A stretch of DNA of 46,369 nucleotides from Chloroflexota bacterium. GTDB lineage: Bacteria > Chloroflexota > Anaerolineae > Anaerolineales > Villigracilaceae. The notes under the pieces were generated by a model. It was not told where the DNA came from. It was given only the letters and a program-made list of their open reading frames with translations, and did not search any database. Every line of letters begins with the position of its first letter. Position 1 is the first letter of the stretch. A program made the translations under genes and the position numbers. The stretch lies in the NCBI GenBank assembly GCA_016866215.1, contig VGNE01000029.1, positions 1 to 46,369 on the forward strand, read 5' to 3'. Positions 1-8,437 of this stretch are shown one piece after another.

Positions 1-108
1 AAACGTAAAATTGTTGAACCTGACAGAAAATTATCCGCTAAAGAAGTAGTTTCCAGAGTTTGCTCCGTGTTCGCTAATCCTGTATTGCCTTTCTTGAGGA
101 AATCCTAA
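1..108 (+). CDS. C-terminal end of an unidentified protein (partial)
   Basis: Reading frame 1 is open from the window edge for 35 codons to a TAA at 106-108, one base before the next ATG. The visible peptide is basic and ends in FLRKS. The tight junction with the next gene and the GAGG-type ribosome site inside its last codons suggest a small operon. No family can be assigned from this fragment. Confidence 0.45.
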   Translation, partial: KRKIVEPDRKLSAKEVVSRVCSVFANPVLPFLRKS

Positions 109-109
109 A

Positions 110-409
110 ATGTTTCCTGATTCTGCATTAAGCCTCGAAGAAGTAGGTGCGCTACTGTGTGTATCAGTTGATTATACCGACACCGAAACTTGCACATATG
201 GTAGCAGTTTTTATGTGATACGAGCAACCGCTGAAGTAAGTGTAAAACTGGTTAGTTGGCCAGATAAACACATAATTGCAGAAACGCACACAGTTACAGG
301 GACGCCCAAGACATGCGCGCCCGTATTGAATACAAGCCAGCTAGGAGACCACCTTGTCGAAGTGAATAATGTTGATATTTGGAAATGGTTTCTCAAATAC
401 AAACGATAA
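110..409 (+). CDS. Hypothetical protein, 99 aa
   Basis: I do not recognise this protein. It starts with ATG one base after the preceding stop, with GAGG about 10 bases upstream, so it is probably translated together with its neighbours. It has no strong membrane segment. The middle alternates polar and hydrophobic residues like a beta-rich soluble domain, and it ends in a basic KYKR. Base composition is A+T-rich compared with the act operon, which hints at acquired DNA. The next gene follows after 30 bp. Confidence 0.5.
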   Translation: MFPDSALSLEEVGALLCVSVDYTDTETCTYGSSFYVIRATAEVSVKLVSWPDKHIIAETHTVTGTPKTCAPVLNTSQLGDHLVEVNNVDIWKWFLKYKR

Positions 410-439
410 AACTCCTAACAATTTATGTAACAGGATATA

Positions 440-1135
440 TTGATGTTCAGAAAAATCATTAAGAATATTGGTTATGGTCTATCTGAATTCACACCAGTTG
501 TTGTAGCAGCATTAATTCTTGCCGCTCTTGCTATTTTCGCATTTATTGATTTGGACAAAATGAACGTATTCAACGCTAATGGTTTTTGGGAAATTGTTAG
601 CACAGCCGTAATTTGGGTAATCATTGCAGTCATATTATCTATTCCACTGGCAAATATCTTTAGTAAACTCTCTAAAATATCTATCACGTTTGGTGAATAC
701 ACTCCAAAGCAAAAATCCGCAAGGCTAAAATTCACAAAAACAATCTCATCGAATGAAATATATATTAAGGTTCAAAATGGCGAATGGTGGTTAGATGCAA
801 AGGATATGTGTGCGACCATAAGAAAAAAAGAACAATGGGTAAATATCAACGATGATAGAGCAGTGAAGTGGAAAGACTCTACTTCACCAAAAATTATGAT
901 AAGACGAAAAAGCCATGAGTATCTGCATTTTGCTACCATAAATCAAAAAAACAACAAATACCTTATTCACACAGTTCGTGAAGACCAGGCGTTTTCTCAG
1001 CACACAAGCGCCGTCTTTCATCTTTACATTACTGGCAATATGAAAAGAAAAAGTATAAACATTCGCAAGGATATTGTTGTAGAAAATAATCAAGGTGAAC
1101 TACACATAGAAATCAACGATGTGCAAGTTGAGTAA
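440..1135 (+). CDS. Hypothetical membrane-anchored protein, 231 aa
   Basis: Two hydrophobic helices near the N-terminus (about residues 18-36 and 49-72) are followed by a hydrophilic domain of about 150 residues rich in Lys, Ile and Asn. This suggests a two-pass inner-membrane anchor with a C-terminal soluble domain. No family motif was recognised. It is preceded by AGGATAT about 7 bases before ATG and by the 99-aa gene in the same direction. It is A+T-rich like the upstream genes, so the three may be one acquired unit. Confidence 0.55.
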   Translation: MMFRKIIKNIGYGLSEFTPVVVAALILAALAIFAFIDLDKMNVFNANGFWEIVSTAVIWVIIAVILSIPLANIFSKLSKISITFGEYTPKQKSARLKFTKTISSNEIYIKVQNGEWWLDAKDMCATIRKKEQWVNINDDRAVKWKDSTSPKIMIRRKSHEYLHFATINQKNNKYLIHTVREDQAFSQHTSAVFHLYITGNMKRKSINIRKDIVVENNQGELHIEINDVQVE

Positions 1136-1203
1136 CAAGTCACAAATAAACCACCGCCTACCGATGGGTAGCAGTTGTCAAGGGTTAAAAAATATTCTGA
1201 AAT

Positions 1204-1242
1204 AAAAGGTTTTGGAAAATTCGCAGTTTTCCATAACCTTTT
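1204..1242 (+). terminator. Long A+T hairpin, possible terminator
   Basis: AAAAGGTTTTGGAAAA is mirrored by TTTTCC-AT-AACCTTTT around a 7-base loop, about 70 bp after the 231-aa gene stops. There is no clean U-run beyond the stem, so a role in termination is tentative. Confidence 0.4.
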
Positions 1243-1298
1243 AGATTGCACGATTATCGGATGTTTCAAACCTGAGGCAACGCTCCGCCACCCCGCCA

Positions 1299-1351
1299 GG
1301 AATGCCTGGAGCGGCAGATCAAGTCCACGGATGGGGGATTGATAAATGGGT
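1299..1351 (+). repeat. 53-bp direct repeat, copy 1
   Basis: Begins GGAATGCCTGGAGCGGC and ends GATAAATGGGT. It matches 1486-1538 at all but three positions, all three in the first 17 bases. The two copies are in the same orientation. Confidence 0.85.
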
Positions 1352-1403
1352 GTATCAACTTTATAGGTTGAGCGAGGAAGAAATAATGATTATTGAAGGC
1401 GCT

Positions 1404-1436
1404 AGGTGACAGTCATCTTTAAGATGACTGTCACCT
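1404..1436. repeat. Palindromic element, 16-bp arms
   Basis: AGGTGACAGTCATCTT, one T, then its exact reverse complement. A second family member at 41166-41198 shares the outer 12 bases and differs at the apex by paired changes. This looks like a small dispersed hairpin repeat. It lies between the two 53-bp direct repeats. Confidence 0.85.
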
Positions 1437-1485
1437 GAAGTTGCTTGCGCAAGAGTCTCGCCTCCGCGCAAAGTCCGCTAGAAAA

Positions 1486-1538
1486 GGAACGTCTGGAACG
1501 GCAGATCAAGTCCACGGATGGGGGATTGATAAATGGGT
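1486..1538 (+). repeat. 53-bp direct repeat, copy 2
   Basis: Second copy of the unit at 1299-1351, with three mismatches near the 5' end. The sequences diverge immediately after GGGT. Confidence 0.85.
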
Positions 1539-1756
1539 CTCTTCGCGTGAGCCCATCAGCGTCCCGAATTAATTTCCGATAATGTCCATTGAGTGTAGTC
1601 ATGGCGGCGCGCCCGCCATTCTGATGGGTATGAACCTGGTTCATTAGTAGAATTGCTGTCCTGAAGTACTGATAATAAACTTATCTTATTGTGTAAGATA
1701 TACTTGCATTGAATTTTCATATCACATATCAATTGGTACGGATTTGGAGAACCTGC

Positions 1757-2686
1757 ATGAAAATAGCGATCTTTGGTTCAGGCGGCGTTGGCGGATACTT
1801 TGGCGGCAGACTTGCGAAAGCCGGGCAGGATGTGACCTTCATCGCCCGGGGGGCGCACCTTGCCGCGATGAAGGAATCAGGCTTACGAGTCGATTCGATC
1901 GGCGGCGACTTTGTCGTCCATTCTGCTCACGCGACAGATTCGCCGCAATCCATTGGCCGCGTGGATTTGGTCATCCTCGCCACAAAAGCATGGCAGTTGG
2001 ATTCCGCCATCACACAGATGAAGCCGCTGGTGGGGGGGACGACGATGATCCTGCCCTTGTTGAATGGCATGGAACATATGGACGCCTTGCTTGACGCATT
2101 CGGGCGCGAACATGTGCTGGGCGGATTATGTCGTATCAGCGTCTTTGTTGCCGCGCCGGGATACATTCGCCACGTGGGTATTCAACCGTTCATCGCATTG
2201 GGTGAATTGGATCATTCCAAAAGCGCACGCGTTGATTCATTGCGCGAAATATTTGCCGCGCTGAAGGGCATCACGGTGGATACACCTGGCGATATCAATG
2301 TTGCGATGTGGGAGAAATTCGTTTTTATTTCCGGCACGAGCGGCGTGGGCGCTTTCACACGCCAGCCTATTGGAGCATATCGCACCAAGCCTGAAACACG
2401 CGCAATGCTCTACAATGCCATGAATGAAACTGCCGCAGTTGCGCGCGCCCGCGGAATCCCGCTTTCAGATGACCTTGTGGCGGAAACAATGAAACGCATT
2501 GACACCCTCCAACCGGATGTGATGGCTTCCATGCAAAAGGATATTATGGAAGGTCGTCCCTCTGAACTGAACGAACAGACCGGCGCAGTGATTCGCATGG
2601 GCCGCGCAGTGGGTGTGCCAACTCCCACACATGAAATGATCTATGCCGAATTGTCGCCGCTGGAACAAAGAGCCAGAGGGATTTAA
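1757..2686 (+). CDS. panE: 2-dehydropantoate 2-reductase family protein (PanE/ApbA), 309 aa
   Basis: NADPH-dependent ketopantoate reductase family, which makes pantoate for coenzyme A. The ATG at 1757 is chosen because TTTGGAGA lies just upstream and the Rossmann motif GSGGVGGYFGG then starts at about residue 7, where the family has it. An upstream in-frame start would add 16 residues with no ribosome site. The adenine-side motif is followed by FIARGAHL, the helical C-terminal domain contains the conserved WEKF segment, and the later part (PSELNEQTGAVIRMG) is typical of the family. Length is normal. No other pantothenate gene is adjacent, so the substrate could be a related 2-keto acid. Confidence 0.85.
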   Translation: MKIAIFGSGGVGGYFGGRLAKAGQDVTFIARGAHLAAMKESGLRVDSIGGDFVVHSAHATDSPQSIGRVDLVILATKAWQLDSAITQMKPLVGGTTMILPLLNGMEHMDALLDAFGREHVLGGLCRISVFVAAPGYIRHVGIQPFIALGELDHSKSARVDSLREIFAALKGITVDTPGDINVAMWEKFVFISGTSGVGAFTRQPIGAYRTKPETRAMLYNAMNETAAVARARGIPLSDDLVAETMKRIDTLQPDVMASMQKDIMEGRPSELNEQTGAVIRMGRAVGVPTPTHEMIYAELSPLEQRARGI

Positions 2687-2819
2687 ACGTAAAACAAAAT
2701 TTACTATTTCGCTTTTTACCCCTTACACGTTCCTTTCGTCTTTGTATGCGAAGTTGGGAATTTCAAGCCGAACCGAGACAGTTCGGCGGGGGATTGAGCT
2801 TGGCTTGATTTCGTTATAA

Positions 2820-2852
2820 AAATTCCTCTGGCAAAGCCAGAGGAATTTTTTC
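2820..2852. terminator. Rho-independent terminator, probably bidirectional
   Basis: A 12-bp perfect stem AATTCCTCTGGC / GCCAGAGGAATT with a 3-base loop, flanked by A-run and T-run. It lies between the panE-like gene (plus) and the convergent small secreted protein (minus), so it can serve both. Confidence 0.85.
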
Positions 2853-2902
2853 TGTTATTGAGTCACCTTCTGCAGAACAAACTTGTGGGAACGCGCCTGG
2901 CA

Positions 2903-3166
2903 TCAGATATTTCTTTTTTTATGAAATAGAAGAGGGATAATGATGATTCCCACGATGACAATGCCCATGACAAGGATGCCATCCGTGGAGCCAATTTCGG
3001 ATTGATCCTGCAGGATCGGTGCGGGAGTGCCTTGTTGAAGCACAGGGGTCGCCTCCATGTTTTGTGCCAAGACAACCGGCTGGTTGAAATTTGTGATTGC
3101 CAGCCCAAAGACAAGGATCAGGCATAATGTGAGGAGGATCCCAAAAATATGATTTGTTTTCATCAT
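2903..3166 (-). CDS. Small secreted or membrane protein, 87 aa
   Basis: The N-terminus (MMKTNHIFGILLTLCLILVF) is a signal peptide or anchor. A short Pro/Gln/Thr-rich middle follows, and then a second hydrophobic helix (about residues 64-80) ends in the basic KKRNI. This layout resembles a sorting-type or two-pass membrane miniprotein exposed outside the cell. Chloroflexota encode many such uncharacterised proteins. A competing frame on the same strand (2863-3114) lacks these features. No clear ribosome site was seen; the start could be the second Met. Confidence 0.55.
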   Translation of the reverse strand: MMKTNHIFGILLTLCLILVFGLAITNFNQPVVLAQNMEATPVLQQGTPAPILQDQSEIGSTDGILVMGIVIVGIIIIPLLFHKKRNI

Positions 3167-3495
3167 TTCATTCGATATAATTGTATCATGTATCGAAATT
3201 GTACAATTCAGCCCTTATATGTACTTCTTTGCATTTTCATTGTATAATCCGCCGAGTTATTTGCTGGCGGGGTTCAGCGATTGATTTTTATTATGGAGAA
3301 TGTCATGGAAGTACTCATGAAAGTTATCTTGCCAATTCCTGTCCTGATGCTTATAAGGACGGGTTTTATATATCTTCCTGCCATGACGGATTCCTCTACA
3401 TATTTTTATTTTCACTGTATTGAGTGAGTTAATTCAGCCTTCGCCGCCGTTTTTGCAACGGCGGCGCTGCGCTTAAGTCCATTTCAGGAGCATCC
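3167..3495 (+). promoter_or_regulatory. Upstream region of the Alternative Complex III operon
   Basis: The region holds the perfect 12-bp palindrome AATTGTACAATT (3197-3208), a consensus TATAAT at 3243-3248 without a convincing -35, and a GC-rich hairpin at 3442-3466. The region separates the divergent small secreted protein from actA, so promoter and operator elements are expected here. A 40-codon frame at 3305-3427 (ATG with GGAGA upstream) could be a leader peptide, but nothing else supports it. Confidence 0.4.
3442..3466 (+). promoter_or_regulatory. GC-rich hairpin in the actA leader
   Basis: CGCCGCCGTT - TTTGC - AACGGCGGCG, a perfect 10-bp stem ending about 20 bases before the AGGAG site of actA. 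It has no U-run, so it looks more like an mRNA 5'-end structure or stabiliser than a terminator. Confidence 0.55.
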
Positions 3496-4050
3496 ATGTT
3501 CAAAAGAATTTTTGAATGGCTGATACAGCCTCTGGGTCTGATCGCGGTAGGGATCGCCTTACTGGCGCTGTTCAGCCTTGCTGCTTATGGTCTCTATGCG
3601 ACTCAGCAACCGCCGGAACAGCCCATTCAATTCCCTCATCAGACACATATTGCTTTTGGCATACAATGTTTGTACTGCCATCCAGGCGCAGCGAAAGGAC
3701 CTTCAGCGGGAATTCCCTCTTCGGCCAAGTGTTGGGCCTGTCATAATCAGATCGCCAAGACCCAAACAAGCGCACTGCTTGCCCCGCTGAAACAAGCGGT
3801 GGAAAGCGGTGCGCCCATTGAATGGGTGCCGGTTGCCATTGTGCCGGATTTCGTTCAGTTCAATCATCGCGCGCATGTTGCAGCGGGACAAAACTGCGAA
3901 AATTGTCATGGCGATATGACCAAAGTAACCGTTGCTCAAAACCCCCAGGTGTTCAACATGGGATGGTGTTTGAACTGTCATGTTAAGTCCGCGGATGATG
4001 ATCAGGAAAAACTGGTCAAGCTCAGCGACTGCGGCACTTGTCATTATTAA
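3496..4050 (+). CDS. actA: ActA, pentaheme cytochrome c of Alternative Complex III, 184 aa
   Basis: Membrane-anchored cytochrome that carries electrons from the iron-sulfur subunit toward the acceptor of the quinol oxidoreductase. One N-terminal transmembrane helix (about 11-34) is followed by five CxxCH haem sites: C58, C79, C134, C158 and C179, the last five residues from the C-terminus. Five haems and one anchor match ActA of this family. AGGAG lies seven bases before ATG. The gene opens a tightly spaced seven-gene operon whose order A-B-C-D-E fits the known act cluster, which makes the assignment firm. Confidence 0.93.
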   Translation: MFKRIFEWLIQPLGLIAVGIALLALFSLAAYGLYATQQPPEQPIQFPHQTHIAFGIQCLYCHPGAAKGPSAGIPSSAKCWACHNQIAKTQTSALLAPLKQAVESGAPIEWVPVAIVPDFVQFNHRAHVAAGQNCENCHGDMTKVTVAQNPQVFNMGWCLNCHVKSADDDQEKLVKLSDCGTCHY

Positions 4051-4071
4051 TCCGGGCGAAAGGAATCAACT

Positions 4072-6258
4072 ATGAGCAAAAATTTTTCCCGGCGTGATTT
4101 TCTAAAGCTGGCTGGTGTAGGCGCGGCGACCACTGCAGTCCTCACCGGTTGCGGACCTGCTTCGCGTTACGTAAAGCGCGAACCCTATATGCAGATGCCC
4201 GAATACAACTATAACGGTCAGAGTACATATTACGCCACGACCTGCCGCGAATGTGCGGCCGGGTGCGGACTCGTCGTTCGCACCTCGCAAGGACGCGCGA
4301 TCAAAACAGAAGGCAATCCGAACAATCCGCTTAACCTCGGCAAGACCTGCGCCCGTGGACAGGCAACCTTGCACGGTTTATATAACCCAGACCGCGTCAC
4401 GGATTCGCTCAAACGCGATTCACGCGGCAGTGAATCCATGCAGGTTATGGATTGGGAGTCCGCTATTCAAGTGGTGGCTGATGCCCTCAAAAATAACAAA
4501 CCCGAAGAAATTGCCTTCTTGATGGGCATGGCTCCCGACCATCTCTTTGACCTTGCCAGTGATTTTGCAAAGGCGACAGGTATCAACGCCCCTGTCCGCT
4601 TTGGCGCGTTGAGCATGTTTGAATCCCGCGCCACGCTAAGCAAAGCAGCAAAGAATCTTTTTGGTGAAGCCAGCTTGCCCTTCTTTGATGTGGGCGGGGC
4701 ACAAGTGGTCTTCTCCTTTGGCGCGAATTTCCTTGAAACCTGGCTCTCGCCCGTTTCCTACATGCGTGGTTTCGCAGGTCTGCGTGATGGTCAAACGAAG
4801 AAACGCGGAAGCCTCGTGCAATTTGAATCACGTATGTCTGCGACAGGCGGCAAGGCGGATGAATGGATCCCGCTTCGCCCCGGGAGCGAGGCTCTCGTTG
4901 CGCTTGCAATCGGCAGACTCGTCTCTGAATTACGCGACGGCCCCATGCCGCGCGCTTTCTCAAGTGTGGATCCGCTTGAAGCGGCATCAAAGTCCGGTAT
5001 CAAACTTGAAACACTTGAACACCTCGCTGGGATGTTTGCCAATTCCAGCGGCGCGCTGGCCATTCCCGGCGGCGCGGCGCTCGGGCAGAGCAATGGGCTT
5101 GCCGTTGCTGAGTCTGTTTTAGCTTTGAATGCCATGTCCGATAATTTTGGAAAACCCGGCGGTGTATACTTTTCAGCCCTTGCCCCAAATCAAACGGAAT
5201 ACCAGGGTCCTGCTTCCGCAAAGGAAATGCGGGAACTTGTTCAGAAGATGTACGATGGCAAGATCAAAGTCTTATTTGTGCATGGTGTCAATCCGCTCTT
5301 TGAGTTGCCGACCTCGCTTGAATTTGGCGGTGCGAGCAAATATGTGTCCCAGATCATTTCGTTTGCAACCTTCCCGGATGAAACCGCACGAGAAGCAGAT
5401 TTTGTTTTCCCTGATCATCACGGACTTGAATCCTGGGGATATCAGCGTGTAGCAACCGGGTCAGCTAAACCGGTATTGTCCGGCGCACAGCCCGTCGTTT
5501 CACCATACTACAATACCCGCGCAACTGCAGATGTATTGATTACTGCGGCCCAACTCGCTGGCGGTAAATTTGCACAAGCGCTGCCTTTCAAGGATGAAGT
5601 CGAATTTCTGCAAAGCAAAGTCACATCATTGATGAGCGAAGCGGACGGCTCCATCTCTGCTCCGGATATCCTTACTTTCATGGCTTATTTCCAGCAGCAT
5701 GGCGGCTATTGGAAATTATCCGATGCGCGCGGCATTCCCAATGCCGCGGATGTGTTGAACCGCAGCTTCAGCGCTCAAGAAGCAGAGTTTGCCGGCGAAG
5801 GGGAGTTTTTCTTCGTCCCATTCGTTTCACCGACACTGGCAGAAGCCGGCGCTAATAAGCCCTGGCTGCAGGAATTACCCGACCCCACAACCACTGTCAT
5901 GTGGAATACATGGGTCGAAATGAATCCTGTCACGGCGCATGAACTTGGGATCGAAAATGACGATGTCGTGAAGATCGTGAGCGAGGCCGGGGAGTTGGAA
6001 GCGGCCGTTTACGTGTACCCAGCCATCCGTCCGGACACGATCGCGATTCCTTTTGGTCAGGGGCATACTGCTTTTGGCAGATATGCCGAGAAGCGCGGTG
6101 TCAACCCCGTTGATCTGCTGGGTCAACACTTCAATGAAGCGGGTGACCTTGCTTTTGCTGGTATGAAAGTCAAAGTTGAAAAGACTGGTAAAAAGAAACC
6201 GCTCTCACGCCTTGAAAGTTTGATGGGTGTGTATGGCATTGGTCTTGGCGAGGAGTAA
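4072..6258 (+). CDS. actB: ActB1, molybdopterin-oxidoreductase-like subunit of Alternative Complex III, 728 aa
   Basis: Corresponds to the N-terminal half of ActB, which resembles molybdopterin enzymes but carries no molybdenum in the characterised complex. The N-terminus has a twin-arginine motif (SRRDFLK, 6-12) and a lipobox-like LTGC at 24-27, so export by Tat and possibly lipid attachment are likely. Four cysteines spaced as in the iron-sulfur site of the DMSO reductase family are kept (C58, C61, C65, C93). Folding motifs such as NPLNLGKTCARGQ and EMNPVTAHELGIENDDVV are clear. It sits 21 bp after actA and 5 bp before actB2. Here the two halves of ActB are separate genes. Confidence 0.9.
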   Translation: MSKNFSRRDFLKLAGVGAATTAVLTGCGPASRYVKREPYMQMPEYNYNGQSTYYATTCRECAAGCGLVVRTSQGRAIKTEGNPNNPLNLGKTCARGQATLHGLYNPDRVTDSLKRDSRGSESMQVMDWESAIQVVADALKNNKPEEIAFLMGMAPDHLFDLASDFAKATGINAPVRFGALSMFESRATLSKAAKNLFGEASLPFFDVGGAQVVFSFGANFLETWLSPVSYMRGFAGLRDGQTKKRGSLVQFESRMSATGGKADEWIPLRPGSEALVALAIGRLVSELRDGPMPRAFSSVDPLEAASKSGIKLETLEHLAGMFANSSGALAIPGGAALGQSNGLAVAESVLALNAMSDNFGKPGGVYFSALAPNQTEYQGPASAKEMRELVQKMYDGKIKVLFVHGVNPLFELPTSLEFGGASKYVSQIISFATFPDETAREADFVFPDHHGLESWGYQRVATGSAKPVLSGAQPVVSPYYNTRATADVLITAAQLAGGKFAQALPFKDEVEFLQSKVTSLMSEADGSISAPDILTFMAYFQQHGGYWKLSDARGIPNAADVLNRSFSAQEAEFAGEGEFFFVPFVSPTLAEAGANKPWLQELPDPTTTVMWNTWVEMNPVTAHELGIENDDVVKIVSEAGELEAAVYVYPAIRPDTIAIPFGQGHTAFGRYAEKRGVNPVDLLGQHFNEAGDLAFAGMKVKVEKTGKKKPLSRLESLMGVYGIGLGEE

Positions 6259-6263
6259 TAATT

Positions 6264-7004
6264 ATGGTGACATTAGCTGATCTGAAAATTTCCGAAGTTA
6301 AGCTGAGCGAGGAACATGTCGGCAAGTGGGGTATGGTCATCGACCAGGACATTTGCACGGGTTGCCAGGCTTGTGTGGCCGCCTGTGCGATGGAAAATAA
6401 TATTCCCTTTGTTGGCGAAGAGGATTCGGGCTATGGCCGTTCGATGCATTGGATCCGTATCGAGCGCTTCTGGGAGGGTGAGTATCCCGAAGTGAAGATG
6501 ACACCCAATCAGCCGATGCTGTGCCAGCAATGTGGAAGCGCGCCCTGCGAACCTGTCTGCCCTGCGTTTGCAACAGTGCATTCACAAGCAGAAAAACTGA
6601 ACTTGCAGGTGTATAACCGTTGTATCGGCACGCGTTACTGCGCGAACAACTGCCCGTACCAGGTGCGTTCCTTCAACTGGCGCGATTATGAACGCCCCGA
6701 GCCTTTGCCAAACCAATTGAACCCGGATGTGACCGTGCGCCGCCGCGGCATCATGGAAAAATGCACCTTCTGCATTCAACGCATCCTCAACGCGCAGGAT
6801 AAGGCAAAAGCAGAAGGCCGCGAAATAATGGATGGTGAATTCACAACTGCCTGCGCTCAAGCCTGCCCTGCGAATGCCATCACTTTTGGCAGGATGGACG
6901 ACCCTGAAAGCCTTGTTTCTCAATTGGCAAAACGTAGTCACGGCGTAAAACATCTTGAAGAACTTGGCACACTTCCAAATGTGACCTACTTCAAGGGAGG
7001 GTAA
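6264..7004 (+). CDS. ActB2, iron-sulfur subunit of Alternative Complex III, 246 aa
   Basis: Ferredoxin-like electron wire of the complex, homologous to the C-terminal half of a fused ActB and to NrfC/DmsB-type proteins. Fifteen cysteines fall in groups: C31/34/37/41, C87/90/95/99, C120/126/130, C167/170 and C197/201. In the third group a Thr (T123) stands where a fourth ligand would be, which fits three 4Fe-4S clusters and one 3Fe-4S cluster, as reported for ActB. There is no signal peptide, so it is presumably exported with ActB1 or folded against it. actC starts two bases after its stop. Confidence 0.9.
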   Translation: MVTLADLKISEVKLSEEHVGKWGMVIDQDICTGCQACVAACAMENNIPFVGEEDSGYGRSMHWIRIERFWEGEYPEVKMTPNQPMLCQQCGSAPCEPVCPAFATVHSQAEKLNLQVYNRCIGTRYCANNCPYQVRSFNWRDYERPEPLPNQLNPDVTVRRRGIMEKCTFCIQRILNAQDKAKAEGREIMDGEFTTACAQACPANAITFGRMDDPESLVSQLAKRSHGVKHLEELGTLPNVTYFKGG

Positions 7005-7006
7005 TT

Positions 7007-8428
7007 ATGGCAGAACATAACAAACATACGGATCATGCCGAAGCGCACTTCCGCGAAAAACACTTGATGCTCGACCCGCTTCCTCGCGGGCAAATGAATG
7101 AAATGGTGATGGAGTCAATGCATACCACCTCATGGAAGTTCTGGGTGGTATTTGCAGGTCTAAGCGTGGTCGTGGCGTATGGCTTGTTCTACTCATGGGG
7201 GGTAATGATTGCAGAAGGCCTGGGTGTGGCTGGCGTCAATCGCCCGTCTTACTGGGGTATCTTCCTCGTCAACACCGTGTTCTGGATCGGTATCAGCCAC
7301 GCGGGAACGTTCATCTCTGCCATTTTGCGTGTGTTCAAGGCTGAGTTCCGCCGTCCGTTCACGCGCGCCGCGGAATTGATGACCACCTTCGGCCTCATCC
7401 AGGCCGGCTTCAGCATCTTAATGCACATGGGGCGTGTGTGGCTTTCCTACTGGCTCATGCCTTATCCGAACCAGCGCATGTTGTGGCCCAATTTGCATTC
7501 CCCGCTTACCTGGGACTTGCTGGCCATCACAACCTATTTGCTTTCATCCACAATGTATTTGTTTCTGCCGTTGATTCCCGATGTTGCCATGGCGCGTGAT
7601 CGTTCCAGCGGCTGGCGCAAGACTTTCTACAAAATCCTTGCGCTTGGTTTCCGCGGCACAGAGGGCGAGTGGACGCACCTGCGCAACGCGATGAACATCT
7701 TTGCGTTTGCCATCATCCCGGTCATGTTCTCGGTGCATACCATCGTGTCCTGGGACTTTGCCGCAGCCACCCGCCCCGGCTGGAACTCCACCATTTTTGG
7801 TCCGTACTTCGTGGTTGGCGCTCTTCATTCCGGTATGGGCGCTGTCGTTATGGTGTTGGTGGTTGTGCGCGGCACAATGAAGAACATGAAATACTTCATC
7901 CGTCCCGAACACTTTGAAGCCATCGGCAGACTCATGTTGATCATTTCCATGACATGGGCTTATTTCTTCTTCAACGATTACATGGTGCAATGGTATGGCG
8001 GAGACAAGTGGACGAAACAATTGCTGCATTTCCACGAAGCCGGTCCCATGGGCTGGATGTGGTTTGTCATGCTCATTTTCAATGTGGCAATTCCCTGGGC
8101 TGTATTGTGGAATGCCCGCTGGCGCGCCACGCCGTGGATCGTTTTCAGCGTCGGTTTGCTGATCAATGTCGGCATGTGGTTCGAGCGCTACATCATCATT
8201 CCCGTTTCTCTCAGCATTAACCGCATGCCCTTCACCTGGCGTCTGTACCAGCCCGGCATTGAAATTCCGCTTGGTATTGGCACGCTTGCCTTCTTCATCC
8301 TGCTCTACATGACGGCATCCAAACTGATCCCGCTCATCCCAGTTTGGGAAGTGCAGGAGGGGCAGATGGCGCACGAACTCAAGAAATTTGGACGCGAGAC
8401 CGTGGTCACGGTCAGCGAATTGGAATAG
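7007..8428 (+). CDS. actC: ActC, NrfD/PsrC-like quinol-binding membrane subunit, 473 aa
   Basis: Integral membrane subunit that oxidises menaquinol or ubiquinol and passes electrons to ActB. About ten hydrophobic helices are visible, beginning near residue 47 (WVVFAGLSVVVAYGLFYSW) and ending near residue 450. The conserved early segment around GISHAGTFISAILRVF and a following R-P pair are typical of NrfD-family quinone sites. It is preceded by GGGAGGG seven bases before ATG and followed after nine bases by actD. A 386-codon open frame on the opposite strand is a shadow of this gene. Confidence 0.92.
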   Translation: MAEHNKHTDHAEAHFREKHLMLDPLPRGQMNEMVMESMHTTSWKFWVVFAGLSVVVAYGLFYSWGVMIAEGLGVAGVNRPSYWGIFLVNTVFWIGISHAGTFISAILRVFKAEFRRPFTRAAELMTTFGLIQAGFSILMHMGRVWLSYWLMPYPNQRMLWPNLHSPLTWDLLAITTYLLSSTMYLFLPLIPDVAMARDRSSGWRKTFYKILALGFRGTEGEWTHLRNAMNIFAFAIIPVMFSVHTIVSWDFAAATRPGWNSTIFGPYFVVGALHSGMGAVVMVLVVVRGTMKNMKYFIRPEHFEAIGRLMLIISMTWAYFFFNDYMVQWYGGDKWTKQLLHFHEAGPMGWMWFVMLIFNVAIPWAVLWNARWRATPWIVFSVGLLINVGMWFERYIIIPVSLSINRMPFTWRLYQPGIEIPLGIGTLAFFILLYMTASKLIPLIPVWEVQEGQMAHELKKFGRETVVTVSELE

Positions 8429-8437
8429 GAGGACGCG

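Larger units (their letters stand above)
1136..1756. other. Repeat-rich intergenic region, no gene seen
   Basis: No credible gene was found here. The stretch contains a long A+T hairpin (1204-1242), two copies of a 53-bp direct repeat, a near-perfect palindrome between them, and a small CCAGG/CCTGG hairpin at 1297-1310. The open frames in it are short and have no ribosome site or homology that I can see. Confidence 0.6.

Noticed and set aside
1402-1644. 80-codon minus-strand frame in the repeat region
   Set aside because: Runs through the palindrome and direct repeat and has no ribosome site.
3305-3427. 40-codon frame before actA with GGAGA upstream
   Set aside because: No homology, hydrophobic pattern or conservation evidence; it may be a leader peptide but cannot be supported.
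4072-7004. Nitrate, DMSO or polysulfide reductase catalytic subunits
   Set aside because: Although the folds match, the linked pentaheme ActA, DUF3341 ActD and ActE cytochrome identify Alternative Complex III.
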